A DNA stretch of 64,000 bases from Paenibacillus sp. ACRRX. Its GTDB lineage: Bacteria > Bacillota > Bacilli > Paenibacillales > Paenibacillaceae. The position numbers were made by a program, and so were the translations under genes. Below are positions 18,246-26,520 of this stretch, piece by piece. The notes under the pieces were generated by a model. It saw nothing but the letters and a program-made list of their open reading frames with translations, had not been told where the DNA came from and searched no databases. How positions within the stretch are numbered: position 1 is the stretch's first letter; each line of letters opens with the position of its first letter. The stretch covers positions 496,001 through 560,000 of the forward strand of contig NZ_JAKRNK010000002.1 of the NCBI RefSeq assembly GCF_022346885.1. Reading direction: 5' to 3'.

Positions 18246-18488
18246 ATGATTAGCTTGGATATCGTACCATTTATGATATTATCCTTAATTGTCCCCATCA
18301 TTGCTATTCTTGTTATTATTTCACTAAAGATTATTCGGGGGCGAGCTCTCCCAAGCAATGACTATACGCCATTTGACTACATTACAGGTCAATCATCCGT
18401 TGAATTCCACGAGGAAAAGCAGGAGAAAGAAGAAGAGGACGACGAAGGCGATGATAAGGACAAGAACACTTTATATCCGCGTATCTAA
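18246..18488 (+). CDS. Small single-span membrane protein, DUF3951-like
   Basis: Up to 80 residues. One N-terminal membrane segment (about 5-28) is followed by a short basic stretch and the block SNDYTPFDYITGQSSVEFH, which I recognise as typical of the DUF3951 family of small Bacillales proteins; the tail is strongly acidic (about 15 Glu/Asp). Function unknown. AGGAGG lies one base before the ATG at 18246, too close, and ten bases before an in-frame TTG at 18255; the TTG may be the real start. It is transcribed alone, divergent from the oxidase operon, and its end overlaps the hydrolase remnant on the other strand by four bases. Confidence 0.65.
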   Translation: MISLDIVPFMILSLIVPIIAILVIISLKIIRGRALPSNDYTPFDYITGQSSVEFHEEKQEKEEEDDEGDDKDKNTLYPRI

Positions 18489-18823
18489 GGCTCTGTACGT
18501 TCAACATCATGGCCGGAATGAGCAAAATGAACGATTTCAGCGTCAGGATGGCTGGTCAAATAATGATCAAGGTCAGCATCCTGAACGAGTGATCCAGCTA
18601 ATGTGCCCCGCATTACGAGCAACCGGATTTGAGAAGGTACTTGCAGTTCCACCTCCACCGATTCCTGTTGTATTCGGTAAACCGCCTCAGATCTGATGTG
18701 AGATGTTCGTGCAAATGGAATTAAATACTCATGAATATAAGCGTCAGCCCAAGACTCATCCATTCGTTTATGTACAGCGGGGTAATCGAGTACAGCGAGT
18801 GATAATATGAACCCCTCCTGAAT
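18485..18823 (-). pseudogene. Remnant of an alpha/beta hydrolase gene (C-terminal part)
   Basis: An open frame of about 112 codons without a good start. The translation from the ATG at 18763 resembles the C-terminal third of an alpha/beta hydrolase: a beta-strand and Asp region (RLLVMRGTLAGSLVQDADLD) and a His region (VHFAHSGHDVER). The nucleophile-serine half is absent; upstream the frame is closed by TAG at 18824-18826, and the usual last ~20 residues after the His are missing. It therefore looks truncated at both ends. AGGAGGGG lies near its 5' end but no ATG, GTG or TTG sits at a proper distance in frame. Confidence 0.5.
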
Positions 18824-18933
18824 CTACTATTGGCTATGCTGATTAATAACATATACTATCACGTTTGTATGAGTATTCAATTCTAATTAAAGGTATTCAG
18901 CTTGAAAATACATCCATTCCTGCTCCATAACGT

Positions 18934-19455
18934 CTATAAGGTTGTTTTTGCTGTCGCGGCTTTAAGAAGGATATGCTTAATATAACTATCCTTGCCACTC
19001 GTGTAAGCAACTCGGTCATACTTATGGCACTGCTCAAGCTGTTTTTTTAATTTATAATATTGCTCCGCTTCTAGAGGATGATCACGCAAGTAATTTCGGA
19101 ACAACAATTGATTCGACCAACATTCACTTCCCAAAGCATACATATGAAGATGATGAGTTCCTGCCCTCCACTTACCACGGCGAAAAAATAATCGATCTGG
19201 AAATTCAGGCTTAGGCACATATTCATAGCCGAATTGCAGCAGGCGATCCATATGGTGCTCCTTTACAACTGACAATTCAGCTATACCCACCATAATATCT
19301 ATAACAGGTTTCGCACCTAGACCCTTTATTGCAGTGCTGCCTATATGCTCTATCTGGATGGACAGATCTAGTAGCGCCTCCTCAATTTTAATACGCTCTA
19401 TCTCATACTCATGCACCCAATTAGTCGAGTATTCTACCACAATGACTTCTTCCAT
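18934..19455 (-). CDS. GrpB/UPF0157 family protein (nucleotidyltransferase fold)
   Basis: 173 residues. The family block EHIGSTAIKGLGAKPVIDIM (about 37-56) carries the nucleotidyltransferase-like GS...D-x-D pattern, and GTHHLHMYALGS and FRNYLRDHP are typical of GrpB proteins. The molecular role of the family is not established; members occur alone or fused to dephospho-CoA kinase. Start supported by GGAGG. It seems to be an independent gene. Confidence 0.88.
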   Translation of the reverse strand: MEEVIVVEYSTNWVHEYEIERIKIEEALLDLSIQIEHIGSTAIKGLGAKPVIDIMVGIAELSVVKEHHMDRLLQFGYEYVPKPEFPDRLFFRRGKWRAGTHHLHMYALGSECWSNQLLFRNYLRDHPLEAEQYYKLKKQLEQCHKYDRVAYTSGKDSYIKHILLKAATAKTTL

Positions 19456-19552
19456 TCAGTGACCTCCGTTTATGATCGCTAAAAATTCAGATTACGAAAT
19501 CAAACAGGCCGAGCCTCTGGCAAGCAGAAGTCGGCCTTCATCTTATACCTTA

Positions 19553-20083
19553 CTATGTCTGGCTAATAGGTATGCGCTTACGAATCCATCTGATCTGACC
19601 CCGATGGTTAATTTCATCCTCGAACACATGGAACCATTTAAAATAATGGTTAGCTGGTTGATTATACCAGAATGAAGTCGTTTGTTCCAACCATTCATCC
19701 TCCCGCAATTGCAGTTGACGTATCGTATTCTCCCTTACCTCTTGCATTGCTTCCAAGTAGTAAGTTAATGGATTGCCATGTATATGACGACCACGTTCAC
19801 CCAGATCTAGAGCAGCCCCCCACAGCTCCAGCTCTTCCTCTGTCAACTCCCTGTTATCAAATGTTTCTCGTTGATACGCATATTCAACCGCTGCGGCGTG
19901 AAGCAATAAAGAGCCAATTGAATTTGAAGTTTCATCCATACGATAATCCAGTTCATCAACGGTACATCCCTGAACACTCTCTAACGTCGTGTGCCGTACA
20001 TAATTCATCATGGACACTAATCTGCCGATCTGAGGTGTTAGGCCTTCCAAAGTCGTAATCAGATACAATTGCGATTTGCTCAC
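19553..20083 (-). CDS. DinB-superfamily protein
   Basis: 176 residues from a GTG at 20083, seven bases after GGGGG. The four-helix DinB pattern is visible: a first His in GSLLLHAAAVEYAYQ (near 65) and a C-terminal HVFEDEINHRGQIRWIRKR block, where the NHRGQI-type His is the usual metal ligand. Resembles the DUF664-type thiol-transferase-like branch. Substrate unknown. It is divergent from another DinB-like gene (20394-20912), separated by 310 bases. Confidence 0.8.
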   Translation of the reverse strand: MSKSQLYLITTLEGLTPQIGRLVSMMNYVRHTTLESVQGCTVDELDYRMDETSNSIGSLLLHAAAVEYAYQRETFDNRELTEEELELWGAALDLGERGRHIHGNPLTYYLEAMQEVRENTIRQLQLREDEWLEQTTSFWYNQPANHYFKWFHVFEDEINHRGQIRWIRKRIPISQT

Positions 20084-20393
20084 TCATTATCCCCCGTTTC
20101 ATCATGTATGGCAGGTAGAACAACTAAAATATGACATGTTCTAAAATCAATTATAAGGAAAAATATTCCATATAATCAGTTGTTTGTAGAATATTATTCA
20201 CATTTCACAATTTGTTCATATATTCCACGCTGTACGTCTCTCTCAGTTTTATTTTCTTATGATGTGATTAATTGTATTAATAGACCTAAGAAATTATACG
20301 ATTTAGTCATCATTTCCACGAAATGATATGTTATGGATATGATTCATCACAATAGTGTCGGCATCATAATCCACTTGATGGAGGTTATGTCCA
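20084..20393. other. Intergenic region between divergent DinB-like genes
   Basis: 310 AT-rich bases without a plausible gene. It should carry the promoters of both flanking genes; TTATGAT at 20256-20262 is a possible -10 element for the plus-strand gene, but no clear -35 partner is seen. No hairpin terminator or convincing operator was found. Confidence 0.4.
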
Positions 20394-20912
20394 ATGACAG
20401 CAGATCAGTCAGTTTCATTAGGAGAACATTATTTACAAGTCGTGGTAGAGAAGTTTCTGGGATTAAAATCGGTGACAGAACGTACATTTGACCAACTACG
20501 CGAGGACGAGTGGAACTGGAGCATGAATGCAGACTCGAATAGTATTGCAACAATCGTCAAGCATATGAGCGGCAATATGATCTCACGCTGGACCGACTTC
20601 CTGACATCGGACGGCGAGAAACCGAATCGCAATCGGGATTGTGAGTTTGAAGATGAGGATAATACCCTAACAAGGAACAGGCTGTTAAACGTCTGGGATC
20701 AAGGATGGGACGTATTTCTCGAAGCGCTGGGAGAATTAAGACCTGAACACCTGCAGCACACGGTATTTATTCGTCAACAGCCACATACCGTCTTGCAGGC
20801 CATAGAACGTCAACTGTCCCATTATGCCTATCATGTCGGACAGATCATATACATTGCCAAGCTGCTTCGAGCCGATGAGTGGTCCTCTTTAACGATACCT
20901 CGCAGGAAATAA
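20394..20912 (+). CDS. DUF1572 (DinB-like) family protein
   Basis: 172 residues. Motifs typical of DUF1572 include SIATIVKHMSGNMISRWTDF with its His near 56, the following TSDGEKPNRNRDCEFED, and the C-terminal LSHYAYHVGQIIYIAKL with the His ligands of the DinB metal site. Homologues are common in Bacillus and Paenibacillus; no function is established, though a thiol-transferase-like role is possible by fold. GGAGG lies nine bases upstream. The gene ends at a bidirectional terminator shared with the kinase gene. Confidence 0.88.
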   Translation: MTADQSVSLGEHYLQVVVEKFLGLKSVTERTFDQLREDEWNWSMNADSNSIATIVKHMSGNMISRWTDFLTSDGEKPNRNRDCEFEDEDNTLTRNRLLNVWDQGWDVFLEALGELRPEHLQHTVFIRQQPHTVLQAIERQLSHYAYHVGQIIYIAKLLRADEWSSLTIPRRK

Positions 20913-20946
20913 ACGGTACCGTAATTTTGGATAAACAAATGCTAAA

Positions 20947-20980
20947 AAGCGCCCTTCCCTCGTTCATGAGAAAGGCGCTT
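20947..20980. terminator. Bidirectional terminator
   Basis: AAGCGCC (20947-20953) pairs with GGCGCTT (20974-20980), with further imperfect pairing inside. A5 on one side and TTATTT on the other let it end both the DUF1572 gene and the kinase gene. Confidence 0.75.
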
Positions 20981-22106
20981 ATTTCGTTGTCGGGTTACGA
21001 ACAACCAATTCCCCAACATTAGTGGTCCGCAGCGGCAGCTTCAGCGTAAAGGTTGTACCTACTCCTCTTGTGCTTTCCACATCAATTGTTCCTTGATGAA
21101 GCTGCACGATCTTTTGCACAATCGACAACCCTAATCCATTGCCGCCTTGCGCACGATTACGTGATGAGTCCGCCTTAAAAAAACGTTCGAACACGTGTGG
21201 CACATAATCCGCCTCAATTCCGATACCGCTATCCTGCACAACCACTTCCACCTCATGATCGGATGCCTTCATATTGATGCGAATTAGCCCCTTATCCGGT
21301 GTAAACTTGATCGCATTATGAATCAGATTCACCCACACCTGACTAAACATATCTTCATCCGCGACAATATCTACCTTCGCCAAGTTCAGGTCGATTTCCA
21401 GTTCTTTTGTCGACCATTGTGGCTCACTAACAAGGATCAGTTTGCGAATTTGGCTGTCCAGTCGAAACAATACCGGTTCAATCAGATGATGATCCGATTC
21501 TAATGATGTTAATTTCAGTAAGTTATCACTCAATTTGGATAAGCGCATCGTTTCCATCTCAATGATTTGTAAATAGTGGTGCCGCTCGTCCTCACTTAAC
21601 TCCCTATTCTGTAACACACGAGCAAACCCACGAATGGACGTTAAAGGAGACTGAATCTCATGAGAAACATTGGAGATAAACTCTTGGCGCATTTTCTCCA
21701 TTTGTCCTAGTTCTCCTGCCATGTGGTTAATACTTTCCACCAATGCGCCAAATTCCTCCTCAAAGTCTTCCTCCGGCGTAATCTTAACATCAAAATCACC
21801 ACGGGATATTTGTTTGACGGCATCAACGATAGATAGGTAGAACACCAAGTGTTTATTGCGTGCTAATGGAAGGAATATGCCTATAACTGCGCTTAATAGG
21901 AGTAAGGCCACGATACAAACCATGACAAATGCCCAGTAGTCTGTAAGACTCCAACCTGCCCAGGTCATCAAATACGGTGTAATGAAATAGGAAATAGACC
22001 AGCATGCAAGCATAAACAACAAAATGACGACGATGCCAAATACCAGTTTGCAAACTCGCCACATCTTGTTCGTCTTTAGTTTTCTAAGACGTTGTCTTAG
22101 ACTCAT
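20979..22106 (-). CDS. Sensor histidine kinase of the bmrA-linked two-component system
   Basis: 375 residues: two membrane segments close together (about 20-45 and 57-80) with almost no extracellular loop, a HAMP-like linker to about 135, the dimerisation/phosphoacceptor box NVSHEIQSPLTSIRG with His149, then the HATPase N, G1 and G2 boxes (LIHNAIKFTP, DSGIGIEAD, GGNGLGLSIV). The short sensor region recalls intramembrane-sensing kinases that watch a transporter rather than bind a free ligand, which fits its place after an ABC exporter gene. Its start overlaps the regulator stop by four bases. Confidence 0.93.
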   Translation of the reverse strand: MSLRQRLRKLKTNKMWRVCKLVFGIVVILLFMLACWSISYFITPYLMTWAGWSLTDYWAFVMVCIVALLLLSAVIGIFLPLARNKHLVFYLSIVDAVKQISRGDFDVKITPEEDFEEEFGALVESINHMAGELGQMEKMRQEFISNVSHEIQSPLTSIRGFARVLQNRELSEDERHHYLQIIEMETMRLSKLSDNLLKLTSLESDHHLIEPVLFRLDSQIRKLILVSEPQWSTKELEIDLNLAKVDIVADEDMFSQVWVNLIHNAIKFTPDKGLIRINMKASDHEVEVVVQDSGIGIEADYVPHVFERFFKADSSRNRAQGGNGLGLSIVQKIVQLHQGTIDVESTRGVGTTFTLKLPLRTTNVGELVVRNPTTK

Positions 22107-22777
22107 TCAAGCACCTCTAATCGGTAGCCTAAACCTCTTATCGTTTTGATTTTAAACGTATGGTCATGCTCTGGGAATCGTTCACGCAAACGATTGATGT
22201 GTACATCAAGTGTTCTTTCGTTCCCCTCAAAGTCATATCCCCAGATGTCTTCGATCAACTGTTCTCTAGAAAAGGTCTTCCCAGGGTATCCCCCCAGCTT
22301 AAAGAGCAGTTCAAACTCTTTCATGGGCAGCGGAATCTTTTGATTGGACAAGGTTACTTCAAACGTCTGACGGTTCATCGTCATTTGCCCGAACTGAACC
22401 GTCTGCGATAACGCGATCTGATAGCGTTTCAGAAGCGCCTTCACTCGCACAACCAACTCCATAGGATCAAACGGCTTAACTAAATAATCGTCCGTTCCCA
22501 AATTAAATCCCTTTACCTTTTGCGAGGTTTCCCCTTTGGCGGTCAGCATGAGCAGCGGAATCTCATATAAAGATTTCAACTCGCGGCATAATTCCCATCC
22601 ATCCATATTAGGCATCATAATATCGAGTATGACGAGATCCGCTCGATCGATCTCCATCAGCTGCATGGCCTCGACTCCGTCCGAGGCTTCCGTTGTCCGG
22701 AAGCCCTCCTTCTGAAGAAACACGGTCACTAATTCACGAATATGTGGATCATCATCAACGATTAAGATCGTGTTCAT
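22103..22777 (-). CDS. OmpR-family response regulator
   Basis: 224 residues. Receiver domain with DDD at 8-10, phosphoacceptor Asp52 in LVILDIMMPNMDG, Thr in LLMLTAKG and Lys in DDYLVKPFDP, followed by a winged-helix DNA-binding domain (FELLFKLGGYPGKTFSREQL; DVHINRLRERF). It sits 32 bases after bmrA and overlaps the kinase gene by four bases, so the order is bmrA-regulator-kinase. It probably controls this operon; a direct repeat of the kind used by this family lies upstream of bmrA. Confidence 0.94.
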   Translation of the reverse strand: MNTILIVDDDPHIRELVTVFLQKEGFRTTEASDGVEAMQLMEIDRADLVILDIMMPNMDGWELCRELKSLYEIPLLMLTAKGETSQKVKGFNLGTDDYLVKPFDPMELVVRVKALLKRYQIALSQTVQFGQMTMNRQTFEVTLSNQKIPLPMKEFELLFKLGGYPGKTFSREQLIEDIWGYDFEGNERTLDVHINRLRERFPEHDHTFKIKTIRGLGYRLEVLE

Positions 22778-22809
22778 ACTGACACTCCGCCTTTCACGGG
22801 TAATTACTT

Positions 22810-24588
22810 TTATGAACTGTGCTGCTCTTGAATGCGCAATTGCTGCGTCGCAAATTCTCGATACATCGCATGGCTTTCCAGCAATTTATTATGGTTGCCG
22901 CTGCCTGTCAGTTTCCCTTTCTCTATAAACAAGATCTGATCTGCATCCACCACGGTTGACAGTCGATGGGCTATCACTAACGTGGTCCGACCTTTCATCA
23001 AGTTGTTTAGAGCTTTCTGTACCACAATCTCGGACCTGCTATCCAGACTGGATGTCGCTTCATCCAGCATCAGAATCTGAGGGTTACGAAGCAGAGCACG
23101 CGCAATCGCGATCCTTTGCCGCTGGCCACCTGACAGCTTAATGCCGCGTTCGCCAACTTCTGTCTCATATCCGTCCGTCAGCTCACGGATAAATCCGTCA
23201 GCATAAGCCATTTCAGCTGCCCGCTCCAATGCTTCCTGCGATACTTCCTCACTCATGCCATAACATATATTTTCCCGAATTGTCCCATCAATTAAAGGGC
23301 TTTCTTGAGATACATAACCGATCTGTGAACGCCAGGATTGCAATGAAAATTCATTAATTCCCTGCTGCCCTAACTTGATTATACCCGAAGTTGGCAAGTA
23401 GAAGCGCTCGAACAACGAGAACAATGTTGTTTTGCCACCACCACTCGGTCCAACAATGGCCGTTACTTTCCCTGGCTTGATCGTAAAGTTAATATTCTCC
23501 AGAACAGGATCTGCTTCTGAATAAGAGAAGTGAACTTGTTCAACCGTGATCGGCTGGTTGGCCTGCTTGACTTCTTCGCCACCGCTATGATCCTCTTCTT
23601 TTGTGTCCAGTATGGAGATCATATGCTCGGTAGCGCCAATAGCCTTCTGTAGTTGGGTAAAGAACATCGACAATTGACTCATCGGCATCACAATTTGAAT
23701 TAAATACAGTATAAATGCAACCAGTTCACCTGCTGACAACGCTCCAGATGACACCCTCATGCCGCCATATCCGATCACAACGACAAGCAGTACCATAAGA
23801 ACAAAAGACATAATCGGTGAAATTAGTGCCTGCACAACCCCTTCTTTAATCCCAAATCGCTGCAGGCTGTTAATGCCTTTGCTGCCATTCTCGTACTCAC
23901 GAGCTTCCGCATTAGAAGCCTTTACCAACCTAATTTCCGACAACACCTGACTTAATACAGCCGTAAACGAAGCCGTCTCATCCTGAAGGCCTTTTGAGAT
24001 TTTAAACATTTGCTTGCCGAGTGGAATTAAAATAAGTGCCGCTAACGGAATGACAATGAGCATAATCAGCGTCATCTGCCAGTCAAGGTACAATAACACG
24101 ATAAACGAACCGACGACGGATACTATTCCCGTAAAGAAGCTCGCAAGGTGCTCGGTTATAAAGGCCTTAACGATACCAGTATCATTTGTTATTCGACTGA
24201 CCGTTTCGCCTGTTTTATTCTGATCGTAGTACAAGACCGGAAGTACGAGCATCTTTTTCCACAACCGATCTCTTAAGCCTGCAACAGCTTTCTGTCCGAT
24301 CAAATTCAGCAAGTAAATGGACAGCCCTGCAGCAATCGTCTGTACAATAAAGGCTCCCGCAAGTAAAGCAATCTGCATTGCATCTAACTTGGACATGGAA
24401 AAATTGTCTACCATCCCCTTTGTAAACATCGGAATGACCAGCGACACCGCAGTCGAACCGATACTCATGAGCAGCGCGACCATTAACATTAATTTGGAAG
24501 GCTTCGTCTCGTTAATTAAGTTCATGAATTGCCGCCAGTTGCTGATAGACCCTTTTTGTGATGCTGTTAATTCTCTCTTATCTTCCAT
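22810..24588 (-). CDS. bmrA: BmrA-type multidrug ABC exporter (half-transporter)
   Basis: About 592 residues from an ATG at 24588 that has AGGGAG eight bases upstream. Six membrane segments in the N-terminal half are followed by the nucleotide-binding domain: Walker A GPSGGGKTT, Q-loop YVSQESP, signature [15 protein letters not shown], Walker B ILMLDEATSSLDS and H-loop VIAHRLSTV. The sequence follows Bacillus subtilis BmrA closely along its length as I recall it. BmrA homodimers export cationic drugs and antibiotics. First gene of an operon with its own two-component system. Confidence 0.93.
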   Translation of the reverse strand: MEDKRELTASQKGSISNWRQFMNLINETKPSKLMLMVALLMSIGSTAVSLVIPMFTKGMVDNFSMSKLDAMQIALLAGAFIVQTIAAGLSIYLLNLIGQKAVAGLRDRLWKKMLVLPVLYYDQNKTGETVSRITNDTGIVKAFITEHLASFFTGIVSVVGSFIVLLYLDWQMTLIMLIVIPLAALILIPLGKQMFKISKGLQDETASFTAVLSQVLSEIRLVKASNAEAREYENGSKGINSLQRFGIKEGVVQALISPIMSFVLMVLLVVVIGYGGMRVSSGALSAGELVAFILYLIQIVMPMSQLSMFFTQLQKAIGATEHMISILDTKEEDHSGGEEVKQANQPITVEQVHFSYSEADPVLENINFTIKPGKVTAIVGPSGGGKTTLFSLFERFYLPTSGIIKLGQQGINEFSLQSWRSQIGYVSQESPLIDGTIRENICYGMSEEVSQEALERAAEMAYADGFIRELTDGYETEVGERGIKLSGGQRQRIAIARALLRNPQILMLDEATSSLDSRSEIVVQKALNNLMKGRTTLVIAHRLSTVVDADQILFIEKGKLTGSGNHNKLLESHAMYREFATQQLRIQEQHSS

Positions 24589-24645
24589 AACTTCCACTCC
24601 CTCATCTTGACAGCATTGCTTATGGGATACATCATAATGCGTGAA

Positions 24646-24662
24646 TGTAAACGGAATTTAAA
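24646..24662 (-). promoter_or_regulatory. Direct repeat upstream of bmrA, possible response-regulator box
   Basis: On the minus strand TTTAAA-TTCCG-TTTACA, two six-base half sites spaced 11 bases apart, as in boxes bound by OmpR/PhoP-type regulators. It lies about 60 bases upstream of bmrA, with a -10-like TATGAT further on at about 24637-24632. The cognate regulator is encoded in the same operon. Confidence 0.45.
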
Positions 24663-24701
24663 CAACTGCAACTGGATCAACCAACAATGCATCGCACGAA
24701 A

Positions 24702-24735
24702 GCCCCTTCTTCGTCATGGCAGACAAAGAAGGGGC
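24702..24735 (-). terminator. Hairpin upstream of bmrA, possible attenuator
   Basis: Perfect 10-base stem (GCCCCTTCTT and its complement) with a 14-base loop, followed on the minus strand by CTTTCGTG. It lies upstream of bmrA, between the GyrI-like gene on the other side and the direct repeat, so it is not a terminator of any gene that ends there; the U run is weak. Confidence 0.4.
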
Positions 24736-24819
24736 CATTGAGTCCACTATATTGGGAATGGAGAAACCATAGCTTTATGAATTCATTAATTACATTCTAA
24801 TCCCTCATAAAATACAAAG

Positions 24820-24849
24820 AAGAAGGAGGGGTACCATCCCCTCCTTCTT
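24820..24849 (-). terminator. Terminator after the GyrI-like gene
   Basis: Perfect 12-base inverted repeat (AAGAAGGAGGGG and its complement) with a 6-base loop; on the minus strand it is followed by TTTGTATTTT. It begins 19 bases past the stop at 24868. Confidence 0.85.
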
Positions 24850-24867
24850 GCCTTATATATAGACTAA

Positions 24868-25362
24868 TCAATCATGCAGTGACTTGACCGGAACATAGAT
24901 GTCATAGTCAAATTGTTCAATTACGTCAGCTGGTATCTGGAAGGGATTAACCGGTTGCAAGCGATTCGCCTCTACGCTGTAGCTTCCATGGCCGCTTAAT
25001 CGTCCGTATTCGTGTTCACTGATCCATCTATCGATTGAAGCATAGATCGACAGCATATGATTGCGATCACCAGTGCAGCGCACTTTCATATACATCCCTG
25101 CTGGAATGACCTTTGTATCGAGCCTTTCAGGAATATGTTCCAAGCTGTGCGTCTCCACACCAACCCACAGTTCTTTCACCCCACTAGCCCACTGCCACTC
25201 CGGCACGATCACATACCCTATACTTCTATTATTCCAATTCACCTCGTGTGTCTCCAGTTGGTGCTGAATCTCAGACCACGCTCTTCTAACATCAGCGCCG
25301 TTCTGTTCGGCATGTAGCACAATTAACTTTAGTTCAGGTCTTTCCACAATTATCGGTTCCAT
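24868..25362 (-). CDS. GyrI-like small-molecule-binding domain protein
   Basis: 164 residues with the SHS2/GyrI-like fold pattern of AraC effector-binding domains: an N-terminal strand (ELKLIVLHAEQ), the central YVIVPEWQWASGVKELWVGVE hairpin region, then IPERLDTKVIPAGMYMKVRC (about 77-96) and the C-terminal DYDIYVPVKSL. There is no DNA-binding domain, so it is a stand-alone ligand-binding protein. Such proteins bind drugs or cationic dyes, and some hydrolyse cyclopropanoid toxins. The gene lies next to, and in the same direction as, the drug-exporter operon. Ligand unknown. Confidence 0.8.
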   Translation of the reverse strand: MEPIIVERPELKLIVLHAEQNGADVRRAWSEIQHQLETHEVNWNNRSIGYVIVPEWQWASGVKELWVGVETHSLEHIPERLDTKVIPAGMYMKVRCTGDRNHMLSIYASIDRWISEHEYGRLSGHGSYSVEANRLQPVNPFQIPADVIEQFDYDIYVPVKSLHD

Positions 25363-25405
25363 CTACGTGGCCCCCCCATTCCGTTCATCTCCACTCATTA
25401 TACTG

Positions 25406-25822
25406 CTAGTCTTGCATAATAGCACTCCATATTCGTTTGTAGTATACGATCGAATGGGGTACGAAATGAGATGAATCGAAGATGGCTGTATGTGGTGTCG
25501 TACTATCGGTGTTTGTCTCAACGATTATTCCCAGGCCGCACACGGAAGCAGCATTTCCCTCGATCATAGCCATAACGGCTGTTAACTTGATAAAATATAG
25601 CCCGGCCACTTCTTCGAGCTGACGTCGGAACTGTTCCAACGGAAGTATACAGTAGTATATATGTACGTGGCAAGATTCCCTATCCATCACTGAATCACTT
25701 ATCTGTTGTTCCTCAGTTGCTGTACCACAGGCCGTTAATTGTTCACACTCAACTTGGATGCCAAGTTCCCCTTCTTGTTCCCGCACACCATCACATGCCT
25801 GCTCTCCTGCGTTCAAAATCAC
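25406..25822 (-). CDS. Hypothetical protein
   Basis: 138 residues starting at GTG; I do not recognise it. There are no signal peptide or membrane segments, the first 45 residues are acidic and Glu/Gln-rich, and the rest has a mixed alpha/beta composition. An AAAGGAG lies 14 bases before the GTG, further than usual. It sits between two genes on the same strand with no competing long frame, which is the main reason to keep it. It could be a real accessory gene or a chance open frame. Confidence 0.4.
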   Translation of the reverse strand: MILNAGEQACDGVREQEGELGIQVECEQLTACGTATEEQQISDSVMDRESCHVHIYYCILPLEQFRRQLEEVAGLYFIKLTAVMAMIEGNAASVCGLGIIVETNTDSTTPHTAIFDSSHFVPHSIVYYKRIWSAIMQD

Positions 25823-25841
25823 TCAACTTGACTTGACTCCT

Positions 25842-26327
25842 TTACGCCTGCTCGTGTACCAATGTGTTGGCCATTAACGCCTCGATCTGACTCATATGGT
25901 GTTGATCGTGCCTAATAAAATCATGTAAATATTGTAACACATTAAATTGATTTCCATCTATCATCGGATAATCTTGCTCACACTGTTGTGGCGACATCGA
26001 CTCGATGCAATCCAGAATAGCGCTTCGATACACAATTGATTCCGATACGATGCGAGAGATCGTATTGGAATGCCCATACAGCTTGGCATGCTCGTTAAAA
26101 GAATCAAAATCAACGTGCTGAAATGATAAAGGAGCATGGTCTGCTAGTTTTCGAATCGCCTCTTCATAAAAAAATTGATCCCATAACATGATGTGGCTGA
26201 CTACTTCTTTGACGGTCCACTTGTTCTCCGCTATCGGCTGACTCCATATTTCTTCTATTTCAAGAAGCTGCTGCAAAAATGGAATCCATATTTTAAATTG
26301 CGTAATAAGCTGCTGTTTGTCGTACAT
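25842..26327 (-). CDS. DinB-like (ClbS/DfsB-type) family protein
   Basis: 161 residues. DinB features: NKWTVKEVVSHIMLWDQFF with the first His near 46, and the C-terminal LQYLHDFIRHDQHHMSQIEAL block with the other His ligands. The pattern WTVKEVVSHI...W is typical of the ClbS/DfsB branch, in which one member protects against a genotoxin and others are uncharacterised. Fourth DinB-like gene of the window, next to a drug-related neighbourhood. Stand-alone start about 190 bases from the Fur box region. Confidence 0.85.
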   Translation of the reverse strand: MYDKQQLITQFKIWIPFLQQLLEIEEIWSQPIAENKWTVKEVVSHIMLWDQFFYEEAIRKLADHAPLSFQHVDFDSFNEHAKLYGHSNTISRIVSESIVYRSAILDCIESMSPQQCEQDYPMIDGNQFNVLQYLHDFIRHDQHHMSQIEALMANTLVHEQA

Positions 26328-26483
26328 GTTGTTTTCCCCTTATCTGCAATATATCATTATCAACTCATATATTCATAATTCTATGTACTTACCACGTTTT
26401 CCTGTTGAAACATCATATTTATTTATGGGCTGGATCTTTCTTTACGTTGAAAAGCTTTACTATATTTAATACAATGATATCAT

Positions 26484-26498
26484 TGATAATGATTATCA
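26484..26498. promoter_or_regulatory. Fur box upstream of the btr-like gene
   Basis: TGATAAT-G-ATTATCA, a perfect 7-1-7 Fur palindrome, 23 bases before the TTG start of the AraC/binding-protein regulator. Predicts repression when iron is plentiful. Confidence 0.9.
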
Positions 26499-26520
26499 TC
26501 AAAGAGAGGAGTTACACCCA

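Noticed and set aside
18104-18358. 84-codon minus-strand frame opposite the DUF3951 gene
   Set aside because: No binding site; the plus-strand frame has a family motif and AGGAGG.
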